This document shows, piece by piece, positions 1 through 10,097 of a DNA stretch of 64,000 bases. This DNA is from Plantago ovata (Eukaryota; Streptophyta; Magnoliopsida; Lamiales; Plantaginaceae), in NCBI GenBank assembly GCA_028274465.1, contig CM051457.1, forward strand, positions 54,038,425-54,102,424, in the 5' to 3' direction. The number at the start of each line of letters is the position of its first letter. The first letter of the stretch is position 1. Both the position numbers and the translations under genes were made by a program. The notes beneath the pieces are model-generated. The model saw only the letters and a list, made by a program, of their open reading frames with translations, was not told the DNA's origin and did no database searches.

Positions 1-1641
1 CCACTTCCTGGAATTCGAAGCGGACCGCTTGGCCATTCCAAGCGTCCCGCTTGGCCAAGCGAACCGCTTGGCTCCCGCCAAGCGGTCCGCCTGGACCCTG
101 TACCCAGATTTTCCTCGTTTTTCCATTCTTCTCCCCTTTGCGCACCCGTTTTCACTTGTTTCTTGAGTCCTTTCAGGTACTACTCATATATAGGAGATTG
201 GACACGAACCTTTATCTCAGGGAAGTGTACTTTCAATCCAATTGTTCCTTTTCTTTCAACTTTTCTTTGCTCGAGGACGAGCAAAAGTTTAGGTTTGGGG
301 AGGGGGTATTGGATTTTCAGTACTATATGCTTGCGTGGTTCGTACATGCCTGATTTTACTCAAATTCATGTGATTTGTCATGTTTTTTCAAATTTTTGCA
401 TGCATATCATCCCTAGATTAGTTGTTGCATGTTGTTGTGTGTGGAGTTTATTGCCAAGTCTTTTGAACTTTTTTATTGAGTAGACTAAGTGTTTATGACC
501 ATTGATCATATGTTGCATCACTTTGCAAGTAGTTTGAGGCTTGTCTCGCTTGGTTTGTCACATTCGCATGTGCACTAGTTAAGCTTAGTAGTCTCGACAT
601 CACCCTGAGTGGTGTTTCTTCTGCTGCGGTTCACGATGGCCTTATGAAATGATGCATGTTAGAGTCTATGGTTGTAACCCGTGTAATTATGTACGTAAGA
701 GGCGACAAGTTCTTCACCTCGATTTGAGATTGCCAAATGCCTAGGAAGGAGGTAGTGTGAGGTGTGCGATTCCTTGTATTAAACCTATTCTATCGAATAG
801 GTTTGGGGAGGGGGTTGCTTCGTTGATCTTGTTTTTTGTCTTTGAGTCGTTGTAAAGTTTCCTTTTTCTTCTTCTTTTTGTTTTGTGTCCCAACCTATTC
901 TTTCGAATAGGTTTGGGGAGGTGTTTTTGACACATAGTACTGCTGCTTGCCCTATATAAAAAAAGAAAGAGAAAAAAGAAAAGAAAAAAAAAAAAGGAAG
1001 AGAAAAGAGAAAAGAAAAAAAAGAAGAAAGAAAATAAAGAATAAGACCCAAAAGCAAAAGAAGGGTCGTAGCAAGCCAAAAGCAGTCTCGTGGTGTCAAG
1101 TGTCATGTAAATATTTTGTTCTTGTGAAGTGTCGAGTTGTAAATTCTATCTTTCGTTTCGTGTCGCCTTTGTCCAAGGCCTGTTCTTGACCACCCTCGTC
1201 TTGCTATTCAAGAAGTGGTTGAAAGAGACTCATTCTTGAGAGTCTGGGTAGAATAGGGGAGTGTTATCCTTCTAAGGGAACCCTCCTTCGTTTGATGAGA
1301 GCCAGTATTGGTTCGCCCTCTCTTGAGGAAAAGTCTCGCTTGGTGAACAGAAGTAAGCCCTCGGTTTCATAGGCACGGGGCATTTGTAGTATGATAACAT
1401 GCATCATTGTGTCGTCACTTACCAGGTCCAGGTAGAAGATGTTACGAGAGACTCCTTTGTTTATCCAAGTGCACTTGAGAATGTGTATATTCGTAATCGA
1501 GGCATACTTCAACCTATTTGCATGTCATGCTCATTTGGTCTTGTTCATAAGCATTTGGTAGATTCAATAGATTAGTTCACTTTACTTGGCATGAGACTCC
1601 TTTTGTGTTGCATTTAGGTTAGTTTGTTGCTTGAGGACAAA
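1..1641 (+). repeat. Family B retroelement 3' untranslated region, truncated at both ends
   Basis: Non-coding. It reads in plus orientation toward a polypurine tract and is recognisably the same sequence as the minus-strand stretches 3187-5150 and 7180-9260, and more distantly the 3' region of Athila A (17579-19101). It holds a GC-rich palindrome cluster (17-105), a CTTTCAG splice-acceptor-like site near 170-176, G-rich TTTGGGGAGG motifs (from 294, 802 and 908), two hairpins (781-804, 892-913) and an A/G-only tract (957-1046). It stops at GCTTGAGGACAA, just before the expected polypurine tract, where a minus-strand LTR begins. Short ORFs here are not credible genes. Confidence 0.8.
781..915 (+). 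other. Paired hairpin plus G-rich modules
   Basis: Two near-perfect hairpins, each followed by a TTTGGGGAGG tract. The first (781-804) has arms AAACCTATTC and GAATAGGTTT with loop TATC. The second (892-913) has arms AACCTATTC and GAATAGGTT with loop TTTC. The pair recurs in the other family-B, A and C 3' regions. Role unknown. Confidence 0.8.
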
Positions 1642-3186
1642 TTTTCACCAATTAAATTTGTTTGTAGCCAAAGAACACTTATTCACTACATAAAAGATTT
1701 AGTGCAGCGGTAAGATGTTCCCGAGTGTCGTTCTCTCGGGACCTAACGTGGCTTTGTTTAGTGCAAACAATTGTAATCAACCAAGAAGCAAGTTTTGTAA
1801 GAATTAACCAAACACTCATGCAACCAACACTTGCTAGAAGAAGATAATCACGAAGAGAAAGATGCTGGTGGTAGCTTAGTGGTAATGATAAGCAACGAAT
1901 CACGAATACGCTTACAAGTTCAGTGCGTAGAACCTTCGATCAAGTCTGCTAAGCAACTCGTCTAGGCAAATTTAAAACACACATCATGAAAGATCACTAT
2001 CAATACTTTAGAGGTTCTTGTCACCAACACCATTTATCTAGCATGTTGCAAATCTCTAACATACAATCCTATAGCTTTCATTGACCAAGAGTTTGTCACT
2101 ATACTCAATTCGAATATATTTTATAGGCAACTAAGAATCATATGAAGGGATTTGCAGCAAGATTGAATCACAATCTCATGTAAGCATAAACATAACTCAT
2201 AACAATATCAATGTCACATTCTACCACCAACATAAAGGATTTAGCTATTCATAATCATAATGGAAAACATCACAAAATATGAATTGTTACAGAAAGACAT
2301 TGGATCAAACTAGCAGACAAGAGATAGATACAAGTTACCACCAAAGCTGTCACTATTCGGTGGAATTGATGCAAAACCTCTCCGTAGATGAAAATATCAT
2401 GCAATCCTATGGCTAAATCTTCAATCCTTTGATGATAATCAACCTTCTAGCTAATGGGTCTGAGCTCTGGAGCCTCCAAGAGCTCTCCAAAACTTTTACA
2501 AAGTCAAAGGAATGAGAAAAAATAACTGAAAATCGAGTTTTAATGCCAAAATCGCGATCTGGATCTGAGTCCAAGCGCCCCGCTTGAAGAGGCCAAGCGG
2601 TCTGCTTGAAATTGCAGAATCTGTCCCAGGACCCAAGCGGCCCGCTTGCAACAGTCAAGCGGCCCGCTTGGCAAGCGGCCTGCTTGGCTGCCCCACGTCG
2701 TCTTCAACTCGCTCTCTAGGGCTCATACGATGTCGGATCAGGGCGTGTAATATATCGTTGGATAGCTCTTTGAGTTAGCTACGCGTGGAATTTGGTTTGA
2801 GGTAAATACACATCTGTATGAGAAAGTTATGGCCGAAATGGTTAGGCTGCATCAATCTTGCACACTCGAACGACTCCAAAACTTCCACCCGAACATTTGA
2901 ATTTGCTTCCAAGGTAAGGCTAGCCTCTCCAAAGTGTGATTCTTGGCTTAACTCGAACTAAGGGCACTCACAAATATCCACGGAGATCAAGGAACTTCAA
3001 CGGGGTCATTTTTCATCCAAAATGCTTCGTTTTTAGCTCCAAAAACACTGTTTCGTACCTGAGTGCCTGAAAATGCAAAAAACACAAAACGTGACACTAT
3101 TCTACAAAACTAAGCAAAAACAAAGCTAAAAGATAGCAAAAGAAGGCAAAAAAGTCAAGATGAACGCGTCAAAAAAACGTTCATCA
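1642..3186 (-). repeat. Family B LTR (B1), minus strand, 3' terminus clipped
   Basis: Read on the minus strand it starts TGATGAACG at 3186, directly after a polypurine tract (TTTGGTTTGGGGAATT), and runs to about 1642, where it lacks the last 12 or so bases (ACGACATCATCA) of complete copies. A palindrome cluster with AAGCGGNCCGCTTGG units lies at about 2569-2690. Segments such as GAGAACGACACTCGG near the end are shared with the LTR of Athila A, so the families are related. The 1750-1910 segment differs clearly from copy B2, so B1 is a diverged subfamily copy. Confidence 0.82.
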
Positions 3187-5150
3187 AATTCCCCAAACCA
3201 AACCTTTGCTTGTCCTCAAGCAACAAACTATCTTAAATGCAACACAAAAGGAGTCTCATGCCAAGTAAAGTGAACTAATCTATTGAATCTACCAAATGCT
3301 TATGAACAAGACCAAATGAGCATGACATGCAAATAGGTTGAAGTATGCCTCGATTGCGAGTATACACATTCTCAAGTGCACTTGGTTAAAAAAAGGAGTC
3401 TCTCGTGACATCTTCTACCTGGACCTGGTCAGTGACGACACAATGATGCATGTTATCATACTACAATTGCCTCGTGCCTATGAAACCGAGGGCTTACTTC
3501 TGTTCACCAAGCGAGACTTTTCCTCAAGAGAGGGCGAACCAATACTGGCTCTCATCAAACGAAGGAGGGTTCCCTTAGAAAGATAACACTCCCCTATACT
3601 ACCCAGACTCTCAAGAATGAGCCTCTTTCAACCACTTCTTGAATAGCAAGACGAGGGTGGTCAAGAACAGGCCTTGGACAAAGGCGACACGAAACGAAAG
3701 ATAGAATTTACAACTCGACACTTCACAATAACAAATATTTACATGACACTTGACACTACGAGACTGCTTTTGGCTTGCAACGACCCTTCTTTTGCTTTTG
3801 GGTCTTATTCTTTACTTTCTTTATTCTTTTTTTTTTTTTTTTCTTTTCTCTTTTTTTTTTCCCTTCTTTTCTTTTTCTCTCTTTTTTTTTTCCTTCTTTT
3901 CTTTTTCTCTTTTTTTTATAGGGGCAAGCAGCAGTACTATGTGTCAAAAACACCTCCCCAAACCTATTCGAAAGAATAGGTTTGACCACAAAGACGAAAA
4001 AGAAAAAGGAAAGACTCTTTTACAAAGACACCTCCCCAAACCTATTCGAAAGAATAGGTTGGGACACAAAAGAGACAGAAAAAGAAAAAGGAAACTTTAC
4101 AACGACTCAAAGACGAAAGACAAGATCAACGAAGCAACCCCCTACCCAAACCTATTCGATAGAATAGGTTTAATACAAGGAATCGCACGCCTCACACTAC
4201 CTCCTTCCTAGGCATTTGGCAATCTCAATTCGAGGTGAAGAACTCGTCGCCTCTTACGTACATAATTACACGGGTTACAACCATAGACTCTAACATGCAT
4301 CATTTCATAAGGCCATCGTGAACCGCAGCAGAAGAAACACCACTCAAGGTGATGTCGAGACTACTAAGCTTAACTAGTGCACATGCGAATGTGACAAACC
4401 AAGCGAGACAAGACTCAAACTACTTGCAAAGTGATGCAACATATGATCAATGGCCATAAACACTTAGTCTACTCAATAAAAAAGTTCAAAAGACTTGGCA
4501 ATAAACTCCACACACAACAACGTGCAACAACTATTCTAGGGATGATATGCATGCAAAAATTTGAAAAAAACACGACAAATCACATGAACTTGAGTAAAAT
4601 CAGGCATGTACGAACCACACAAGCATATAGTACTGAAAATCCAATACCCCCTCCCCAAACCTAAACTTTTGCTCGTCCTCGAGCAAAGAAAAGTTGAAAG
4701 AAAAGGAAAAATTGGATTGAAAGTACACTTCCCTGAGATAAAGGTTCGTGTCCAATCTCCTATATATGAGTAGTACCTGAAAGGACTCAAGAAACAAGTG
4801 AGAACGGGTGCGCAAAGGTGAGAAGAATGGAAAAACGAGAAAAATCTGGGTATAGGGTCCAAGCGGACCGCTTGGCCAAGCGGAGCGCTTGGGAGGCTCC
4901 AGGCGCTCCGCTTGAATTTCCAGGAAGTTGCAAAACTTCCTGGAATTTGAAGCGGACCGCTTGGCCCTTCCAGGCGCTTCGCTTGGCCCTGTTTTCACAT
5001 TTTCGATGTTTTTCCTCTCTTAATCACCTAAGGCACCAAGACAAAACTAGACTAAACTAATCACGACAAAAGGCACACAGGCCACAACTACGAAAGCAAT
5101 AAAAAAAATAAAAATAAAAACTAAACTACATGCAAAGAAATACCACAAGG
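3187..5150 (-). repeat. Family B 3' untranslated region, minus strand
   Basis: Non-coding region between the acidic ORF at 5151-5759 and LTR B1. In minus-strand order it has: a palindrome cluster (4992-4858), the CTTTCAG acceptor-like site (about 4775), a TTTGGGGAGG motif (near 4660), three AACCTATTC hairpins (4148-4171, 4039-4060, 3960-3983), a homopyrimidine (homopurine on the sense strand) tract (about 3810-3920) and a polypurine tract abutting the LTR at 3186. Other family-B copies carry two hairpins; here the middle one looks duplicated. Confidence 0.8.
3958..4171 (-). other. Triplicated hairpin module
   Basis: Three AACCTATTC/GAATAGGTT hairpins with tetraloops (3960-3983, 4039-4060, 4148-4171), against two in the other copies. 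The spacing suggests the middle unit and its flank were duplicated. Confidence 0.75.
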
Positions 5151-5759
5151 TTATCCATTATCAAATGGAAACGAATCTCGTGCATCCGTTCCATTACTCC
5201 TTGCTTCTTGGGAACCATCCTTCGCTCCTCTCCGTTGCTGCTCGAGCAAATCCATGATCCCCTGAAAACTAAAATTAACAAAATCAGTAAAATCTAAATC
5301 TAAAAAATAACTAAGGGAATCAGATGGAAAATAAAAAGAGAAAAAAGGATCAAAACTCCCTTGAAACTCGTCGGTGGGGGCATGGACCATAACAGAAGAG
5401 TCAAGATCAGGAATGTCTAGAACAATAGAGTCTAAGCACGCCGGTTCAGAGGTGCCAATATCCTCAAAGACTAGCTCCTCAACCTCAAGACAACTCGGAA
5501 CAAGGATTTCTGAGTCGGGGGAAGTAATGGATTCAATCGTCACCTCCTCCATGACTTCTTCCTCACCAACGATAGGAATATCCTCGACGATAGGTGTCTC
5601 AACATGCTCACTCACAACATTCACTGAGATCTCATTCAATTGCCTTTGTACTTCTTCTTCACCCCATAAGAAGGGATAGTGAAGCTTAACCTCATTCATG
5701 GTCAAAACATCCACGGGATCTTCACCAATATCTCGAAGGGCGCTGATTCTTAGCCAAAT
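5151..5759 (-). CDS. Acidic unknown ORF, 5'-truncated, of a deleted family-B element
   Basis: I do not recognise this protein. The frame is open on the minus strand from the LTR border at 5759 to a stop near 5151, about 200 codons. It reads ISALRDIGEDPVDVLTMNEV near the start, then a long stretch rich in Glu, Asp, Val and Ser, a Phe/Asp-rich segment (FVNFSFQGIMDLLEQQRRG) and a Ser/Asp-rich end. There is no zinc knuckle, protease or polymerase motif and no obvious signal peptide. It enters directly from the end of LTR B2, with no gag or pol between. I infer it is the tail of a longer ORF from the 3' half of the element, fused to the primer-site region by an internal deletion. It could be the end of a post-integrase or envelope-like ORF. 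It is probably not translated in this context. Confidence 0.5.
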   Translation of the reverse strand: MWLRISALRDIGEDPVDVLTMNEVKLHYPFLWGEEEVQRQLNEISVNVVSEHVETPIVEDIPIVGEEEVMEEVTIESITSPDSEILVPSCLEVEELVFEDIGTSEPACLDSIVLDIPDLDSSVMVHAPTDEFQGSFDPFFSFYFPSDSLSYFLDLDFTDFVNFSFQGIMDLLEQQRRGAKDGSQEARSNGTDARDSFPFDNG

Positions 5760-7179
5760 TGATGATGTCGTTTTTCACCAATTAAATTTGTTTTAAAAGC
5801 CTAAGGACACTTATCACTACACAAACTAGAGTGCAATGGCAAGTTGTCCCCGAGTGTCGTTCTCTCGGGACCTAACGTGGCTTTGCTTGGGGTTTTTGCA
5901 AGCAATTTCAGTCAACGAGTTCAAAAGTTTAGAGAATCGTTTCCTTTGAACAATAGCAACGAGAACTCAGATTTATGTAAACAAGTTTGGAAAACGGTTG
6001 GTGGTAGAAATCAAATACACATGCATGGGTTACGAATATGCTCACAAGTTCAGTGCGTAGAACCTTCGATCAAGTCTGCTAAGCAACTCGTCTAGGCAAA
6101 TTTAGGACACACATCATGAAAGATAACTATCAATAATTTAGAGGTGCTTGTCACGAACACCATTTATCTAGCATGCTGCAAATCTCTAACATACAATCCT
6201 ATAGCTTTCATTGACCAAGAGTTTGTCACTATACTCAATTCGAATATATTTTATAGGCAACTAAGAATCATATGAAGGGATTTGCAGCAAGATTGAATCA
6301 CAATCTCATGTAAGCATAAACATAACCCATAGCATGCATATTCTACATTCTACCACCAACACAAAAGATTTAGCTACTCATATTCATCAACATAGACATC
6401 AATTCATATGAATAATAATTGGAATACATCATATCAAACTACAAGACAAGAGAGTGATACAAGTTACCACCAAAGTTGTCACTAATCGGTGGAAATCTAA
6501 GAAAACCTCTCCGTAGATGATTACAAAGGATGAATCCCAATCAAAACCTTGAATCCCAAGCTAAAATACAAAGAAATCTGAATATTCTCTGAGTTTTGGG
6601 GCTTAGGAGCTCTCCAAACGAAGTTACAGTTCAAAAGATATATAAAAAATGATCAAAGATCAGATCTAAGAAGGAAAATCCGAAAACGTAACCGCTGCCA
6701 AGCGGACCGCTTGGCAAGCGAAGCGCTTCGGGCACTCCAAGCGCCTCGCTTGGCAAGCGAAGTGCTTCGGGCACTCCAAGCGCCTCGCTTGGCTTCTGTG
6801 CCAAAGCTCCTGGAATTTGAAGCGGAGCGCTTCACTATTCCAGGCGCTTAGCTTGGCTCCTGGCAGATTTTTGTCTTCGAACTCAATCTTTTTGCCCTCG
6901 CATGGCCCTCGGGTGCCTTGGACTCATCCTTCTCGATGCTTATTGATACTCAAGCAATTACGAACAAGCCACGGAGATTGGGGAACTTCAACGGGGCCAT
7001 CTTTTCCATCAAAAAGACTCGTTTTTAGCTCCAAAAACGCCGTTTCGTACCTAAGTGCCTGAAAATGCAGAAAACACAAAATGTGACACAATTCTACAAA
7101 ACTAACCAAAAAACAAGGCTAAAAGATAGCAAAAGAACGTGAAAAAGACAAGATGAACGCGTCAAAAATACGTTCATCA
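5760..7179 (-). repeat. Family B LTR (B2), minus strand, complete
   Basis: Complete 1420-bp LTR: starts TGATGAACG at 7179 after a polypurine-like tract and ends CGACATCATCA at 5760. It sits between two internal regions: 7180-10806 ends into it as a 3' LTR, and 5759-3187 leaves from it as a 5' LTR. It therefore serves two element bodies in one LTR-body-LTR-body chain. A palindrome cluster (6697-6855) holds alternating AAGCGG-, AAGCGAAGCGCTTCG- and CCAAGCG-type units. After the end comes ATTTGGC and then unrelated sequence rather than the full primer site. Confidence 0.85.
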
Positions 7180-7917
7180 AACTCCCAAACCAAACATTTG
7201 CTTGTCCTCAAGCAACAAACTAACCTAAATGCAACACAAAAGGAGTCTCATGCCAAGTAAAGTGAACTAATCTATTGAATCTACCAAATGCTTATGAACA
7301 AGACCAAATGAGCATGACATGCAAATAGGTTGAAGTATGTCTCGATTGCGAATATACACATTCTCAAGTGCACTTGGTTAAACAAAGGAGTCTCTCGTAA
7401 CATCTTCTACCTGGACGTGGTCAGTGACGACACAATGATGCATGTTATCATACTACAATTGCCCCGTGCCTATGAAACCGAGGGCTTACTTCTGTTCACC
7501 AAGCGAGACTTTCCCTCAAGAGAGGGCGAACGAATACTGGCTCTCATCAAACGAAAGAGGGTTCCCTTAGAAAGATAACACTCCTCTATTCTACCCAGAC
7601 TCTCAAGAATGAGTCTCTTTCAACCACTTCTTGAATAGCAAGACGAGGGTGGTCAAGAACAGGCCTTGGACAAAGGCGACACGAAACGAAAGATAGAATT
7701 TACAACTCTACACTTCACAAGAACAAAATATTTACATGACACTTGACACTACGAGACTGCTTTTGGCTTGCTACGACCCTTCTTTTGCTTTTGGGTCTTA
7801 TTCTTTATTTTCTTTCTTCTTTTTTTTCTTTTCTCTTTTCTCTTCCTTTTTTTTCTTTTCTTTTTTCTCTTTCTTTTTTTATATAGGGCAAGCAGCAGTA
7901 CTATGTGTCAAAAACTC

Positions 7918-8057
7918 CTCCCCAAACCTATTCGAAAGAATAGGTTTGGACACAAAACAAAAAGAAGATGAAAAAGGAAACTTTACAACGACTCAAAGAC
8001 GAAAAACAAGATCAACGAAGCAACCCCCTCCCCAAACCTATTCGATAGAATAGGTTT
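7918..8057 (-). other. Paired hairpin plus G-rich modules
   Basis: Two perfect hairpins with arms AAACCTATTC and GAATAGGTTT (8034-8057 and 7924-7947), each next to a TTTGGGGAGG tract on the minus strand. Same arrangement as 781-915. Confidence 0.8.
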
Positions 8058-8929
8058 AATACAAGGAATCGCACACCTCACACTACCTCCTTCCTAGGCA
8101 TTTGGCAATCTCAAATCGAGGTGAAGAACTTGTCGCCTCTTACGCACATAATTACACGGGTTACAACCATAGACTCTAACATGCATCATTTCATAAGGCC
8201 ATCGTGAACCGCAGCAGAAGAAACACCACTCAGGGTGATGTCGAGACTACTAAGCTTAACTAGTGCACATGCGAATGTGACAAACCAAGCGAGACAAGCC
8301 TCAAACTACTTGCAAAGTGATGCAACATATGATCAATGGTCATAAACACTTAGTCTACTCAATAAAAAAGTTCAAAAGACTTGGCAATAAACTCCACACA
8401 CAACAACGTGCAACAACTAATCTAGGGATGATATGCATGCAAAAATTTGAAAAAACACGACAAATCACATGAATTTGAGTAAAATCAGGCATGTACGAAC
8501 CACGCAAGCATATAGTACTGAAAATCCAATACCCCCTCACCAAACCTAAACTTTTGCTCGTCCTCGAGCAAAGAAAAGTCGAAAGAAAAGGAAAAATTGG
8601 ATTGAAAGTACACTTCCCTGAGATAAAGGTTCGTGTCCAATCTCCTATATATGAGTAGTACCTGAAAGGACTCAAGAAACAAGTGAAAACGGGTGCGCAA
8701 AGGGGAGAAGAATGGAAAAACGAGGAAAATCTGGGTACAGGGTCCAAGCGGGGCGCTTGGAAGGGCCAAGCGGTCCGCTTCGAATTCCAGGAAGTGGTGA
8801 TGGGCTTTGTAAATTGCACAAGATTGCAAGAATTGGTGGAGAATTGAGAGAGATTGAGATTTTTGGGGTGCAAAAATCGGCAAAGGAGGAAGAAAACGAA
8901 GTGGGAGGCTTTGAATCTCAAGTGCCCCG

Positions 8930-9153
8930 CTTGCTTTCTTAAGGAAAGCCAAGCGAAGCGCTTGGCAAGCGGTCCGCTTGGGCACTCCCAAGCGCTCCAC
9001 TTGGATTTCCAGTAGGAATTTCATTCCTACTGGAAATTCAAGCGGACCGCTTGGGCGAGCCAGGCGCTTCGCTTGGATTTCCAGTAAGAATGGGATTCTT
9101 ACTGGAAATCCAAGCGGACCGCTTGGGCTGTCCAAGCGGTTCGCTTGGGACCT
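8930..9153 (-). repeat. Cluster of nested GC-rich palindromes
   Basis: Seven or so AAGCG-type palindromes (for example AAGCGGACCGCTT and CCAAGCGAAGCGCTTGG) alternate with spacers that are themselves palindromic. One spacer (9005-9037) has 15-base arms ATTTCCAGTAGGAAT and ATTCCTACTGGAAAT around TTC. The next (9077-9109) has arms ATTTCCAGTAAGAAT and ATTCTTACTGGAAAT around GGG. The arms differ at one position and both sides changed together. A third spacer is GCTTTC-TTAAG-GAAAGC (about 8932-8949). Confidence 0.88.
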
Positions 9154-9269
9154 GAAGCTCCAAAATCTATTTTTTTCCAACTTTTGCTAAATTTTCACCC
9201 CAAAAAACTTGTCTAAACAACGAAACAAAATTTAAACGTGCTTCTAATCTACATGCAATTACCTACAAC

Positions 9270-9286
9270 CTCGGGTTGCCTCCCGA
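9270..9286 (-). other. GGGAGGCAACCC hairpin after gag-protease
   Basis: On the minus strand CTCGGGAGGCAACCCGAG forms a short hairpin just after the protease ORF, preceded by GGCGCTT. The same motif follows gag-protease in C1 (44909-44924) and C2 (61466-61479). From general knowledge, a very similar motif is common in plant Athila/Tat-type elements downstream of the integrase. Confidence 0.7.
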
Positions 9287-9329
9287 GAAGCGCCTTCGTT
9301 TAAAAGTCGTTGGCTCGACTCATCTTAGC

Positions 9330-10097
9330 TCATGCGGGATCAATTTTGCATCGGGTACTAAACTTCCCCGTCCAAGTGCTCTTCAAAGCACTAAGTCCCT
9401 GCACATCTTGACGAACATAAAGAGGACCAAAGAATCCTACAAGTTCGTTAGTATCAACATAAGCACATGAATTAACTATGGCTCGCAACGTATGTTGCTT
9501 GCCATTTACCTCGAAGCTACATGTACGACGGTACATGTCTATCACCATATGTACTTTGTTGATGAAGGCTCTACCCAAAAGAACCACATCCTTGAGCTTT
9601 GCGGAGGATGTAGGCATGATGATGAAGTTCGTCTTTACCTCTACACCGGCGACTCTTACCACTAGATTTTCGATCACACCCAATGGCTTCTTCATAGACC
9701 CATCCGCCAATTGCACCATGCACTTCATTGGTCTTAAGCCAGACAAACCCGACTCTTGGTACACGTTCAAAGGTATGACATTCACACCCGCTCCCGTGTC
9801 TAGAGTTGCCACTATTCCATCCTTCTTACCCAAGCCGATTTCCACATCAAAGCTCTCTTGGATAGGCACTTCCACCATATCCACCAACTCATCCTCAGAC
9901 GATGAGTTTTCATTCACTTCCTCAACTATCGCATCAGATTGTGCGACCACTTTCTCTTCCACAACTACCTTAGGAGTCTCAAGCTCCTCACTCACCTTGC
10001 AAGTTTCAGTTACCTTGCAACTTGGCACCTCAACTAGTGCATTGTCCCTCACAACCGTGATCTCCACGGGCAAATCAGTCACCACGGTTATGGCCAT
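9330..10097 (-). pseudogene. Family B retroviral-type aspartic protease (gag-protease C-terminal part)
   Basis: The protein (255 codons) would cleave the retroelement Gag polyprotein. The catalytic motif is clear: ATLDTGAGVNVIPLNVY, followed by MVQLADGSMKKPLGVIENL, the VLLGRAF flap-side motif and IDMYRRTCSFEVNGKQHTL. The same order occurs in the C1 and C2 gag-protease proteins, whose upstream gag is in the same frame. Here gag (10088-10806) is in a different frame, apparently because one A is missing from the A-run near 10113-10118. No reverse transcriptase, RNase H or integrase follows; the GGGAGGCAACCC hairpin and 3' untranslated region come next. It is likely a remnant of a non-autonomous element. 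Confidence 0.8.

Larger units (their letters stand above)
7180..9269 (-). repeat. Family B 3' untranslated region downstream of gag-protease
   Basis: Non-coding on the minus strand from the protease ORF to LTR B2. Sense order: the GGGAGGCAACCC hairpin (9270-9286, just upstream), a large palindrome cluster (9153-8930), a T/C-rich stretch, a small palindrome group (about 8795-8744), the CTTTCAG acceptor-like site (near 8669), GAGGACGAGCAAAAG with a G-rich motif (near 8560-8530), two AACCTATTC hairpins (8057-8034, 7947-7924), a homopurine tract (about 7880-7805) and the polypurine tract at the LTR border. Long overlapping ORFs across the palindromes are artefacts of repeated sequence. Confidence 0.8.

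Noticed and set aside
17..105. CRISPR-like array of short GC-rich repeats
   Set aside because: Units vary, spacing is irregular, spacers are palindromic themselves, and the context is a plant LTR retroelement.
1264..1512. An 82-codon ORF starting MKYASI, antisense to family-B elements, also at 3338-3586, 7330-7578, 20336-20566 and 22036-22284
   Set aside because: All copies are only a few percent diverged, so an open frame is expected by descent. The homologous region of A is conserved as DNA but not as this ORF. It is part of the conserved 3' untranslated region.
3674..4211. Phe/Leu/Ser-rich ORFs across the homopyrimidine tracts (also near 741-1106, 7736-8053, 21607-21948)
   Set aside because: They are translations of a C/T-only tract and of repeated hairpins, with no protein-like composition.
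8485..9180. A 231-codon minus-strand ORF over the palindrome cluster
   Set aside because: Repeated SGPLGF/ERL-type peptides simply mirror the AAGCG palindromes. Frames differ between copies.
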